Source: Bacteroidales bacterium
GTDB taxonomy: Bacteria; Bacteroidota; Bacteroidia; Bacteroidales; Dysgonomonadaceae
Direction: 5' to 3'
Assembly: GCA_012728155.1 (NCBI GenBank)
Contig: JAAYFR010000226.1
Coordinates: 1 to 15,374, forward strand
Length of the DNA stretch: 15,374 bases
Below, in pieces: positions 7,229 through 14,828 of the stretch. Position 1 is the stretch's first letter. Every line of letters starts with the position of its first letter. The notes under the pieces are model-generated. The model was not told where the DNA came from. It ran no database searches and worked only from the letters and a program-made list of their open reading frames with translations. The position numbers were made by a program, and so were the translations under genes.

Positions 7229-7300
7229 TCATTCATTCTGTAGCCAGCGCATCAGGAACTTATCTTCTATCTCATTTGATAATTCTCTTTTAATTATCAT
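7229..7300 (-). CDS. Short leader ORF (23 residues) ahead of the esterase gene
   Basis: On the minus strand AGGAGGGAATCAAC precedes an ATG at 7300. This is a strong Shine-Dalgarno, unusual for Bacteroidota. The ORF encodes 23 residues, rich in charge (KRELSNEIEDKF, RWLQNE), and ends in TGA directly followed by TAA, 42 bases before the esterase start. It could be a leader peptide, or the surviving N-terminus of another gene; the N-termini of FecR-type anti-sigma factors can look like this. I cannot decide from sequence. No family is recognised with confidence. Confidence 0.35.
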   Translation of the reverse strand: MIIKRELSNEIEDKFLMRWLQNE

Positions 7301-7331
7301 GTTGATTCCCTCCTAATGAGATGAATCAAAG

Positions 7332-7339
7332 CAAAATTA
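7332..7339 (-). promoter_or_regulatory. Probable -7 element for the esterase transcript
   Basis: The minus strand reads TAATTTTG, an exact TAnnTTTG match. The position about 20 bases upstream falls in a T-run (weak -33). The start of transcription would be near 7325, giving a leader of about 140 bases that contains the short ORF at 7229-7300. Confidence 0.5.
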
Positions 7340-7391
7340 CGAAATATATACTGAAAAAAAAATCTCCTTGTAGTGAAAATGGTATTACCCC

Positions 7392-7454
7392 ACCATCTCT
7401 TTTTCGTTTCTATCCTGTAACAAGGATCCCATTGAGCGCCGATGCGATCATTTA
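7392..7454 (+). pseudogene. Second oxidoreductase leader remnant
   Basis: About 60 bases nearly identical to the lipoprotein-leader part of the oxidoreductase gene at 7694-7756, reading ISFSFLSCNKD before a one-base insertion (GGATCCCATTG against GGATCTATTG) shifts the frame. Homology stops after GATCATTTAT at both the DNA and protein level. It has no start codon and no downstream coding sequence. It is a fragment left by duplication and deletion. Confidence 0.75.
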
Positions 7455-7561
7455 TTTGAATCGGGCAAAATGCGCAATTTCTAAAAGATGAGTTGCCTGT
7501 TTAGTATTTTGCAGTAAATTGTTTATCTTCGTCCTGGAAATGCATCCATACCATTCAAGTC
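7455..7561 (+). other. Upstream region of the oxidoreductase-sulfatase operon
   Basis: It holds a possible -7 element TATCTTCG at 7524-7531 (a near match to TAnnTTTG) with a poor TTTA -33 about 20 bases upstream. This would place the start of transcription near 7538, some 25 bases before the ATG at 7562. It is the only candidate I see for the operon promoter. Confidence 0.3.
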
Positions 7562-9301
7562 ATGATAGATATGAAAAAAATAATTTGGGTTGTTGTACTG
7601 ATCTGTCCCGCATTTCAACTATTCGCAGATAGATGGGATAATAGAACCGCAGCATGGAAGGGGAAGAAGATCCTTCTATTCACAATCCTATCCGCCATCT
7701 CTTTTCCCTTTTTATCCTGTAACAAGGATCTATTGAGCGCCGATGTGATCATCTACGGCGGCACCTCGGCTGCGGTAATCTCGGCAGTGGAGACCGTACA
7801 ATCGGGAAAAAGCGTCATCATTGTCTGTCCCGATATACATCTGGGGGGATTGACCTCCGGCGGATTGGGTTTTACCGATTCGGGCAACACCGGTTCCATC
7901 GGGGGAATGTCCCGGGAATTTTATCACCGTGTATGGCTCCACTATAACGATTCATCGGCATGGAAATGGCAGAAACAATCGGAATACGGTAATAAGTGAC
8001 AAGGGACTGTGGCGATGGATGGCGAAAGCAGGACAATGTGGATATTTGAGCCCCATGTGGCAGAGAAGATATTCGAGGATTTTGTTCGGGAGAATAATAT
8101 CCCGGTTTACAGGGATGAGTGGCTCGACAGGGAAGCAGGCGTGGAGGTCGTCAATCACAGGATTGTCTCCATGACCACACTCGCGGGCAAGAAGTTCAAA
8201 GGAAAAATGTTCATCGACGCCACATACGAGGGCGACCTGATGGCCGCTGCCGGTGTATCCTATACGGTGGGAAGAGAGCCCTGTTCACAATATAACGAAG
8301 AATGGAACGGCGTACAGGCCGGGGTTTATCATCACGGGCACTATTTCAAGACCCCCATTGATCCCTATCTGATCCCGGGGGATCCTGCCAGCGGTCTGCT
8401 ACCCTATATCTCCGACGAACCGGCAGAACCAAACTGTACGGGTGACGACAAGATACAGGCCTATTGTTTCAGGCTCTGCATGAGCAATCACCCCGAAAAC
8501 AGGGTACCTTTTGAAAAACCGGAAGGATATGACCCCGCCAGGTATGTACTTCTTGCCAGGATCTTTGAATCGGGATGGAACGAATGGTTTGCAAAATACG
8601 ACATTATTCCCAACAGGAAGAGCGATACCAACAACCACGGCCCTTTCAGTTCCGATCATATAGGGATGAACTATGATTACCCCGAAGCATCCTATGAACG
8701 ACGCAAGGAAATTATTGAGGGCCACACCGATTATCAAAAGGGATTGCTCTATTTTGTGTCGACCGACGAGCGTGTACCCCAAGAGGTGAGGGCGAGGATG
8801 AAAGAATGGGGGCTGGCCGGGGATGAGTTTACCGATAATGACAATTGGCCGCATCAACTCTATATCCGTGAAGCGCGCAGGATGGTGGGAGCCTATGTCA
8901 CTACCGAAAACGAAGTGCTCGGAAAGGTGGATGTGCCCGATCCGGTCGGCATGGGTTCCTACACGATGGACTCCCACAACGTGCAACGTTTTGTGACAAC
9001 GGAGGGATATGTACAAAATGAAGGGGACGTAGGCGTACACCCCGGAAAACCATATAAAATTGCCTATGGTTCAATCGTACCCCGGAAAGGAGAATGCGGA
9101 AACTTGCTCGTGCCGGTTTGTCTTTCGTCCAGTCATATCGCCTTCGGATCCATCAGGATGGAACCGGTATTCATGATCCTCGGACAATCGGCGGCGGCAG
9201 CAGCGGTGATTGCCATAGATAATAAGATCGACGTGCAGGATCTCCCTTATGAACAACTCGAAAAAGTGCTGATATCAAAAGGACAGATACTGAAAAAATA
9301 A
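7562..9301 (+). pseudogene. FAD-dependent oxidoreductase A, full length with one in-frame TGA and a chimeric N-terminus
   Basis: One continuous frame of 579 codons interrupted only by TGA at 7997-7999 (codon 146). The Rossmann dinucleotide-binding start is DVIIYGGTSAAVISAV (61-76). Later blocks include LGGLTSGGLGFTDSGN, SREFYH, TMWIFEPHVAE, FIDATYEGDLMAAAGVSY, RVP/PEGYDP, PNRKSDTNNHGPFS, YIREARRMVG, GMGSYTMDSHN and GSIRMEPVFMILGQSAA. These are the conserved blocks of the Bacteroidota FAD-dependent oxidoreductase family seen in polysaccharide loci; the exact reaction is unknown. The relatives I remember have Gly where the TGA falls (GKGQGT), so GGA to TGA is the likely change. Residues 4-35 are a second signal peptide plus DRWDNRTAAWKGKK that resembles the N-terminus of an SGNH hydrolase. 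The real lipoprotein signal follows (ILLFTILSAISFPFLSC, Cys53). Reinitiation at 8033 (the ATG in GCGATGGAT) would give only the truncated C-terminal part. Gene B follows after 5 bases. Confidence 0.85.
7675..7759 (+). repeat. Oxidoreductase leader sequence present three times
   Basis: The stretch encoding the lipoprotein leader and first beta-strand of oxidoreductase A (7675-7759) recurs at 6192-6276 and, shorter, at 7392-7454, all on the plus strand. The shared core includes CCATCTCTTTT and TGTAACAAGGATC. The copies flank the esterase gene on both sides, so they could recombine and delete or invert that segment. Confidence 0.75.
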
Positions 9302-9306
9302 AAAAT

Positions 9307-11025
9307 ATGATTCCAAGAAAAATTATTCAAATCCTTAGTCTGAGCCTCATCTTACTGATGCTGAATTATTCTGGACTATTCGGACAAAAGAAGAAATATG
9401 ATGTCATCATTTACGGTGGCACCTCTGCCGGAGTTGCGTCGGCCATCCAGACATCGAGGATGGGAAAATCGGTACTGATTATTGAACCGACCCATCGCCT
9501 GGGAGGTTTGACAACCGGCGGATTAGGTCAAACCGATATCGGAAATAAGCATGTGATCGGAGGTATTTCCCGTGAATTTTATCAAAATATTCGAAAGTAC
9601 TATGATGATCCAAATAATTGGAAATGGCAAAGTAGAGATGCTTATATGGATGAGGGACAAACAAAGACAGAAAAAGGAGAAGATGCCATGTGGACATTCG
9701 AACCTTCTGCCGCCTTGAAAGTATATCATCAGATGCTTTCGGCCGAAAAGATTGATATCGTGTATGGCGAAAGATTAAACAGGAAGAGCGGTGTTATTAA
9801 AAAAGAGAACAGGATTGAATCGATCGAAATGGAAAACGGCTCAAAATATACCGGGAAAATGTTTATAGACGCTACCTACGAAGGAGACCTGATGGCCTCG
9901 GCAGGGGTCAGTTACCGGGTAGGGAGGGAATCCAACCGCGAATACGGGGAAACATTGAACGGGGTACAGGCAAATAAGATCAGCGCAACCCTGAAGTGGA
10001 CACTTTCTCGAAACGCATACAATCATAATTTTATTGACAGGGTCGATCCATATATCATCAAAGGTGATCCAAAAAGTGGGCTCCTCCCCTACATCTCTGA
10101 AAATCCTCCCGGTGTGGATGGTGAAGGAGATAATAAGATACAGGCCTACTGTTTCCGGATGACATTGACCGATCATCCCGACAACCGTATCCCTTTTAAA
10201 AAACCTGAAAATTATGACGAGTTGAATTATGAGTTGCTTTTCAGAAACTATGAAGCGGCCCAAGGGCCTATAGAAGAGATGTATGCTTACGGCGACAATC
10301 TGGTTCCCTGGATCAATTAACCAATGCCCAACCGCAAAACCGATACCAACAACCAAAAAGGTTTCTCTACCGATTTTATCGGACAAAACTACGATTATCC
10401 CGACGCATCCTATGAAGAACGTGAGAAAATTGTGCAGGCTCACCGAAACTACCAGCAGGGATTGATGTGGACATTGGCCTACCATCCCAGAATTCCTGAA
10501 AAAGTAAGAGAAAAGGTGTCACAATGGGGTACCTGCAAGGATGAGTACGAAGAGGAGAGCAATGGCTGGCAGCAACAACTTTATATCAGGGAAGCAAGAC
10601 GGATGTTGAGCGATTATGTGATGACCCAGAAGAACTGCGAAGGGATAGAGGTGGTGGAAGATCCGATTGGTATGGCTGCCTACGGAATGGACTCGCACCA
10701 CATACAGAGATATGTGGATGTAAACGGATTTGTACAGAATGAGGGAAATGTGGAAGCACACGGTTTTTCTCCCTATTCCATCAGCTACCGTTCTATTGTA
10801 CCTAAAAAAGAAGAATGCGAAAATCTACTGGTCCCTATATGTGTAAGTTCCACCCATATTGCATTTGGATCCATCCGTATGGAACCGGTCTTTATGGTGT
10901 TGGGGCAATCCGCAGCCACCGCCGCATGTCAGGCTATCGATGAAAAGAGCGCCCTCCAGGAGATTGATTGTTCCTTATTACAAAAAAGATTGGTAGAGAA
11001 TAAACAGATTCTAAGCGATAAATAA
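9307..11025 (+). pseudogene. FAD-dependent oxidoreductase B, full length with one in-frame TAA
   Basis: Tandem paralog of gene A, in one continuous frame broken only by TAA at 10318-10320 (codon 338). It has an N-terminal signal peptide (about 1-26, ending near SGLFGQ) and no lipobox, unlike A. The FAD-binding start is DVIIYGGTSAGVASAI, with the third glycine that A lacks. It is followed by LGGLTTGGLGQTDIGN, SREFYQ, AMWTFEPSAA, FIDATYEGDLMASAGVSYR, PNRKTDTNN, YIREARRML, GMAAYGMDSHH and GSIRMEPVFMVLGQSAA. The stop lies between VPWIN and PMPNRKTDTNN, where relatives read through with a Ser or Tyr; one base change explains it. An ATG four bases later (10324) could allow reinitiation of a 233-residue C-terminal piece. 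Gene order places it second in an operon with the sulfatases. Confidence 0.85.
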
Positions 11026-11093
11026 ATAAAATGATGAGAACAGATATTGATATAGAAAGTGAAGGTGGAAACGTAAGAAATAATTTTAGTCGT

Positions 11094-12494
11094 ATGAAAA
11101 ATACAGTTCTTACAACGATCTTTTCCGCTGCAGCATTTACCTCACTTAATGCCCAGGAAAGACCCAATATAGTGTTTATCATTACCGATGATTTAGGTTA
11201 CGGCGATCTGAGTTGCTATGGACAGGAGAAATTTGAAACGCCCAATATTGATCGATTGGCGCTTCACGGAACTCGTTTCACCCGCTCCTATTCAGGCACC
11301 ACCGTAAGCGCTCCTTCCCGTGCGAGCCTGATGACCGGATTACATACCGGCCACTCCCCCATTAGGGGAAATAGAGAGGTGCAACCTGAAGGACAAGCTC
11401 CACTTCCGGTTGACACCTATACCCTTTTCCACCTATTTAAAGATGCTGGTTACACTACCGGTGCCTTCGGCAAATGGGGGTTGGGTTATCCCGGATCCAT
11501 TGGAGCACCTAACAATCAAGGCGTAGATGAATTTTACGGCTATAACTGTCAGCGGTTGGCGCACAATTACTATCCCGATCATCTTTGGCATAATCAAAAA
11601 AAAATACCACTCCCCGAAAACGACGACGGTCAATTCGGCGCCTATTCGCAAGATTTGATCCAGACAAAAACACTGGAATTTATCGACAGACATGCCAAAG
11701 AACCATTCTTTCTTTTTGTACCTATGCCACTCCCTCATGCGGAGCTGGTTGTACCTGATGATTCCATCATGCTTCAATTCAAAGGCAGGTATTCCGAAAC
11801 CCCCTACAAGGGTGTCGACTCCGGCCCCAATTTCAGGATCGGCGGATATATGTCGCAAGAGTATCCCCGCGCCACCTTTGCTGCCATGGTAACCCGTATT
11901 GATGCTTATGTGGGGCAGATCGTCGAGAAACTTAAAGAGAGAGGGATTTATGAGAACACACTCATACTATTTACCAGTGATAACGGACCACACCTCGAAG
12001 GAGGTGCCGATCCGGATTTCTTCAATAGTAACGGCATATACCGTGGATATAAGCGTGACCTATATGAAGGCGGCATCCGGGTACCCACCATCATTTCATG
12101 GCAGAAAAAAATAGCCGCCGGAAAAGAAAATAATTTCCCTTTCGCCTTCTGGGACTACATGCCTACATTTGCCGAATTGTTGCAAGTCGACGCACCCGAG
12201 AAGATCGACGGGATCAGTATACTTCCCACATTATTCGGCAACGAAGGCCAAGTGGACCGTGACTATTTCTATTTCGAATTTCAGGAGATGAATGGGCGTC
12301 AGGCAGTCATAAAAGGCGACTGGAAACTGCTGCATCTCAATATCCGCAAAGGAGGGGTGTATGAACTCTACAACCTCGCATCCGATCCCTCAGAGAATCA
12401 CAATATTATTGATCTCTATCCACAAGAGGCGGCAGCACTGAAAAAAATCATGAAAGAAGCCAGGACGGATGATCCTGACTGGCCACTTTTATAG
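11094..12494 (+). CDS. Secreted sulfatase 1 (formylglycine-dependent, Ser-type)
   Basis: The start is placed at the ATG at 11094 because it opens a proper signal peptide (MKNTVLTTIFSAAAFTSLNA, cleaved before QERPN). The frame is open back to 11031, but those 21 residues are charged and would spoil export. The mature protein begins with the sulfatase PNIVFIITDDLGYGDLSCYG (metal ligands Asp32, Asp33). The active-site motif is SAPSR (72-76); Ser72 would be converted to formylglycine by an anaerobic maturase. Other landmarks are Lys127 in FGKWG (most relatives have GKWH), His215 in PLPHAE, TSDNGPH (Asp296, Asn297) and Lys320 in RGYKRDLYEGGIRVP. The length of 466 residues is normal. It hydrolyses a sulfate ester on a sugar; the target carbon or sugar cannot be told. 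It is 68 bases after oxidoreductase B and 35 bases before sulfatase 2. Confidence 0.92.
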   Translation: MKNTVLTTIFSAAAFTSLNAQERPNIVFIITDDLGYGDLSCYGQEKFETPNIDRLALHGTRFTRSYSGTTVSAPSRASLMTGLHTGHSPIRGNREVQPEGQAPLPVDTYTLFHLFKDAGYTTGAFGKWGLGYPGSIGAPNNQGVDEFYGYNCQRLAHNYYPDHLWHNQKKIPLPENDDGQFGAYSQDLIQTKTLEFIDRHAKEPFFLFVPMPLPHAELVVPDDSIMLQFKGRYSETPYKGVDSGPNFRIGGYMSQEYPRATFAAMVTRIDAYVGQIVEKLKERGIYENTLILFTSDNGPHLEGGADPDFFNSNGIYRGYKRDLYEGGIRVPTIISWQKKIAAGKENNFPFAFWDYMPTFAELLQVDAPEKIDGISILPTLFGNEGQVDRDYFYFEFQEMNGRQAVIKGDWKLLHLNIRKGGVYELYNLASDPSENHNIIDLYPQEAAALKKIMKEARTDDPDWPLL

Positions 12495-12529
12495 AGCGTC
12501 AATTCACCCACACACTAAGCATTACAACT

Positions 12530-14086
12530 ATGAATTGTTTTTCTACCCGGTCAATCCTCACATTGGGAACCTGTTTGACTCTTCCTGCGCAAGCACAGGA
12601 AATAAAGAGAGAAATAATCACCGAGAAACCCAATATCGTGTTGATTTATGCCGATGATATCGGATATGGAGATCTTTCATGCTATGGCGCTAAACGTGTA
12701 GAGACTCCCAATGTGGATAACCTGGCAGAAAATGGCCTGCGTTTTCTCAATGCCCACTCCGCCGCAGCAACCAGTACCCCTTCCCGGTCCGGCCTCTTTA
12801 CAGGCGAGTACCCGTGGAGGCGAAACGGTACCGGCATTGCCCGGGGAGATGCAGCATTAATTATCAAACCAGATCGCTACACCGTGGCAAAACTGATGAA
12901 GGAAGCAGGCTATACCACCGGAGCAGTAGGAAAATGGCACCTTGGTATCGGAGAAGAAACCGGCACCCAAAACTGGAACGGTAGAATTGCTCCAGGTCCA
13001 TATGAGATCGGATTCGATTACTCTTACCTTATGGCTGCCACCGGCGACAGAGTACCCTGTGTCTATCTGGAGAACCAGGAGGTAGCCAATCTCGATCCGG
13101 ATGACCCCATCAGCGTAAATTATAGCACAAACTTCCCCGGCGAGCCTACCGGCAAGGATAATCCTGAACTACTGACCAAATTGAAGCCAAGTCCCAACCA
13201 TGGACACGACCAGAGTATTGTCAACGGCATATCCCGTATCGGATACATGAAAGGAGGTAAAGCTGCGCTATGGAACGATGAGACAATAGCCGACAGCATC
13301 ACTTCACGTGCAGTACGTTTTATTGAGATGAACAAAGACAGACCCTTTTTCCTCTATTTTGGCACCAATGATGTCCATGTACCTCGCTATCCCAACGAAC
13401 GGTTCAGAGGAAAAACCGATATGGGCCATCGGGGAGATGCGATCGTCCAGTTCGACTGGTCGGTAAGTGAAGTGATCCGCGCATTGAAAGAGGCAGGTCT
13501 CTATGAGAACACTTTGATTATCATATCGAGCGACAACGGTCCGGTGGTGGATGACGGTTATGCAGATGAGGCGGTGGCCCGGCTGATGGATCATAAGCCA
13601 TGGGGGCCTTACCGTGGGGGCAAATACAGTATGTTTGAGGCAGGCACAAGAGTCCCATTTATCATTCACTGGCCAAAGGTGGTGCAGCCGGGAGTATCCG
13701 ACGCGCTAATTTCACAGATCGACCTGTTGGGGACACTTGCAGCCTTGACCGATGTAAAGGTAGAAGAAGAGAAATTGAGTGACAGCAGGAATCAACTCCC
13801 CGCATGGCTCGGTCTGGATAACAATGGGCGTGAATACCTGATTGGCGCCGGCAATTCGCTTATGATCCGAACCAAAGATTGGAAATACATTGAGCCGAAT
13901 AAGGGCAACGCCTATCAAAGGCTTACCAATATCGAGATGGGAAACAATCCGCAGGATCAACTCTACCATTTACGCTACGACCGGGGCGAGTATGACAATG
14001 TGGCTGAAAAGAACCCACTGAAAGTACGATTTCTAAAGCAGATACTCGAAGAAGAGAAAAGCAAAGGCATAGGGATGGAGTTGTAA
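12530..14086 (+). CDS. Secreted sulfatase 2 (formylglycine-dependent, Ser-type)
   Basis: Protein of 518 residues with a short signal peptide (1-22, ending LPAQAQ). Sulfatase landmarks are KPNIVLIYADDIGYGDLSC (Asp42, Asp43), STPSR with Ser82 as the formylglycine precursor, GKWHLG (Lys135, His137), His283 in NDVHVPRYP, SSDNGPV (Asp335, Asn336) and Lys365 in YRGGKYSMFEAGTRVP. It resembles the arylsulfatase A-like group of Bacteroidota and differs from sulfatase 1 by an insert at about 140-250, so it probably acts on a different sulfate position. All catalytic residues are present. A maturase (anSME) would be needed and is not in the window. It is the last gene of the inferred operon; no hairpin terminator is seen after it. 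Confidence 0.92.
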   Translation: MNCFSTRSILTLGTCLTLPAQAQEIKREIITEKPNIVLIYADDIGYGDLSCYGAKRVETPNVDNLAENGLRFLNAHSAAATSTPSRSGLFTGEYPWRRNGTGIARGDAALIIKPDRYTVAKLMKEAGYTTGAVGKWHLGIGEETGTQNWNGRIAPGPYEIGFDYSYLMAATGDRVPCVYLENQEVANLDPDDPISVNYSTNFPGEPTGKDNPELLTKLKPSPNHGHDQSIVNGISRIGYMKGGKAALWNDETIADSITSRAVRFIEMNKDRPFFLYFGTNDVHVPRYPNERFRGKTDMGHRGDAIVQFDWSVSEVIRALKEAGLYENTLIIISSDNGPVVDDGYADEAVARLMDHKPWGPYRGGKYSMFEAGTRVPFIIHWPKVVQPGVSDALISQIDLLGTLAALTDVKVEEEKLSDSRNQLPAWLGLDNNGREYLIGAGNSLMIRTKDWKYIEPNKGNAYQRLTNIEMGNNPQDQLYHLRYDRGEYDNVAEKNPLKVRFLKQILEEEKSKGIGMEL

Positions 14087-14113
14087 GAGATTTGCGTGTT
14101 ATCCATCAGTAAA

Positions 14114-14145
14114 TTTTTATCTCTCACATATGTATAATACATTTG
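14114..14145 (+). promoter_or_regulatory. Probable promoter of the RHH/YafQ toxin-antitoxin operon
   Basis: TACATTTG at 14138-14145 matches the -7 consensus exactly and is identical to the element before the AbiE-like pair. The position 20 bases upstream reads TTTT rather than TTTG. Transcription would start near 14152, about 24 bases before the ATG at 14176. Confidence 0.6.
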
Positions 14146-14175
14146 TGATACAATGTAATTAAAAGTATAACAACA

Positions 14176-14427
14176 ATGAAGACAACAGTAGAAAAGAGAC
14201 AGGCTGCTTTTAGGCTAAATGCAAATTTGCTTGATAGATTGAAAGTAGAAGCAAGAAAAACAAATAGAAGCTTAAGCAATTATGTTGAGTGTATTCTTAT
14301 GGAGAGCGTATACGGTGAGCCTAACGAGACTACGTTAGATGCAATAAAAGAAGCACGTTCGGGTCAGTTTGCCGGGACGATTGATACCAGTAGCTTAGAA
14401 GCTTTTATGAAATCCTGCGGGGAATGA
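14176..14427 (+). CDS. Type II antitoxin, ribbon-helix-helix-like
   Basis: Protein of 83 residues. The N-terminal half reads as a ribbon-helix-helix DNA-binding domain: a short strand AAFRLN (10-15), helix LLDRLKVEARKT, turn NRSLS, and helix NYVECILMESV. The C-terminal half is the toxin-binding tail (TLDAIKEARSGQFAGTIDTS). It should repress its own promoter and neutralise the downstream YafQ-like toxin. Its stop overlaps the toxin start by four bases (ATGA at 14424-14427), the usual coupled arrangement. It is AT-rich compared with the sulfatase genes, which suggests a separate origin. Confidence 0.82.
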   Translation: MKTTVEKRQAAFRLNANLLDRLKVEARKTNRSLSNYVECILMESVYGEPNETTLDAIKEARSGQFAGTIDTSSLEAFMKSCGE

Positions 14428-14828
14428 AAACAATAGTTTATAGTACACAATACAAAAAAGATTTCAAAAAATATCGACATCAAACAAAGAAAATTATTAT
14501 ACTGTTCGAGGTTGTAAGAATGCTTGAAAATGAGGAACCCTTACCGCCGGAATTAAAACCTCATATGCTCAAAGGCAATCTTAAAGGCTGTATGGAATGC
14601 CATATTGAAGGAGATTTTCTACTTATATGGATAGATAATGACATAATTGGACTTCTTCGGCCGGATATTCGTAATAATGATAGTAGAGTGACTTACGCCA
14701 TTCTACAGGAGATTTCTCGTCTGTCAATAATGGCAGTAAGGATACTCCCTGAATATCGGATGGAATTTCCGCACCTGCAATCGCCAACATGGTGGGCGCA
14801 AAATCTATATTCTGCACCATTTCCCTGA
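14424..14828 (+). pseudogene. YafQ-family mRNA interferase, C-terminus replaced at a junction
   Basis: Residues 1-79 are a standard YafQ/RelE-like toxin: MKTIVYSTQYKKDFKKY at the start, PPELKPHMLKG (His47), ECHIEGDFLLIW (His60, Asp64), and the final strand DNDIIGLLR. E. coli YafQ uses His50, His63, Asp67 and His87; the first three have counterparts here. The family normally ends soon after with a GSHSELF-type segment that carries the last His. Here the sequence instead continues as PDIRNNDSRV and a further 45 residues, to a stop at 14828. That tail is the antisense of a sulfatase gene on the other strand. The toxin therefore lacks its last catalytic His and carries a foreign tail, so it is probably inactive. 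The junction is at about 14653-14662. Confidence 0.82.

Noticed and set aside
7997..7999. UGA recoded as glycine (as in genetic code 25) in oxidoreductase A
   Set aside because: The expected residue is Gly, which made this tempting, but other genes here end in TGA (yihY, the hydrolase at 4273, the RHH antitoxin), glycine is written with GGN throughout, and gene B has a TAA instead. A point mutation is simpler.
8399..9040. Long minus-strand open frame (213 codons), and a similar one at 9841-10485
   Set aside because: Both lie antisense to conserved oxidoreductase blocks, occur at equivalent places in the two paralogs, and have no protein-like features of their own. They are shadows caused by codon bias.
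10312..10330. Programmed frameshift splitting oxidoreductase B into two proteins
   Set aside because: The two halves are in the same frame, so no frameshift is involved; it is a single stop codon.
11031..11093. Upstream start for sulfatase 1 at 11031
   Set aside because: It would put 21 charged residues before a clear signal peptide; the ATG at 11094 fits export better.
14660..14828. Novel C-terminal domain on the YafQ toxin
   Set aside because: The extra residues are an exact antisense reading of the sulfatase on the other strand, so the tail is an accident of the junction.
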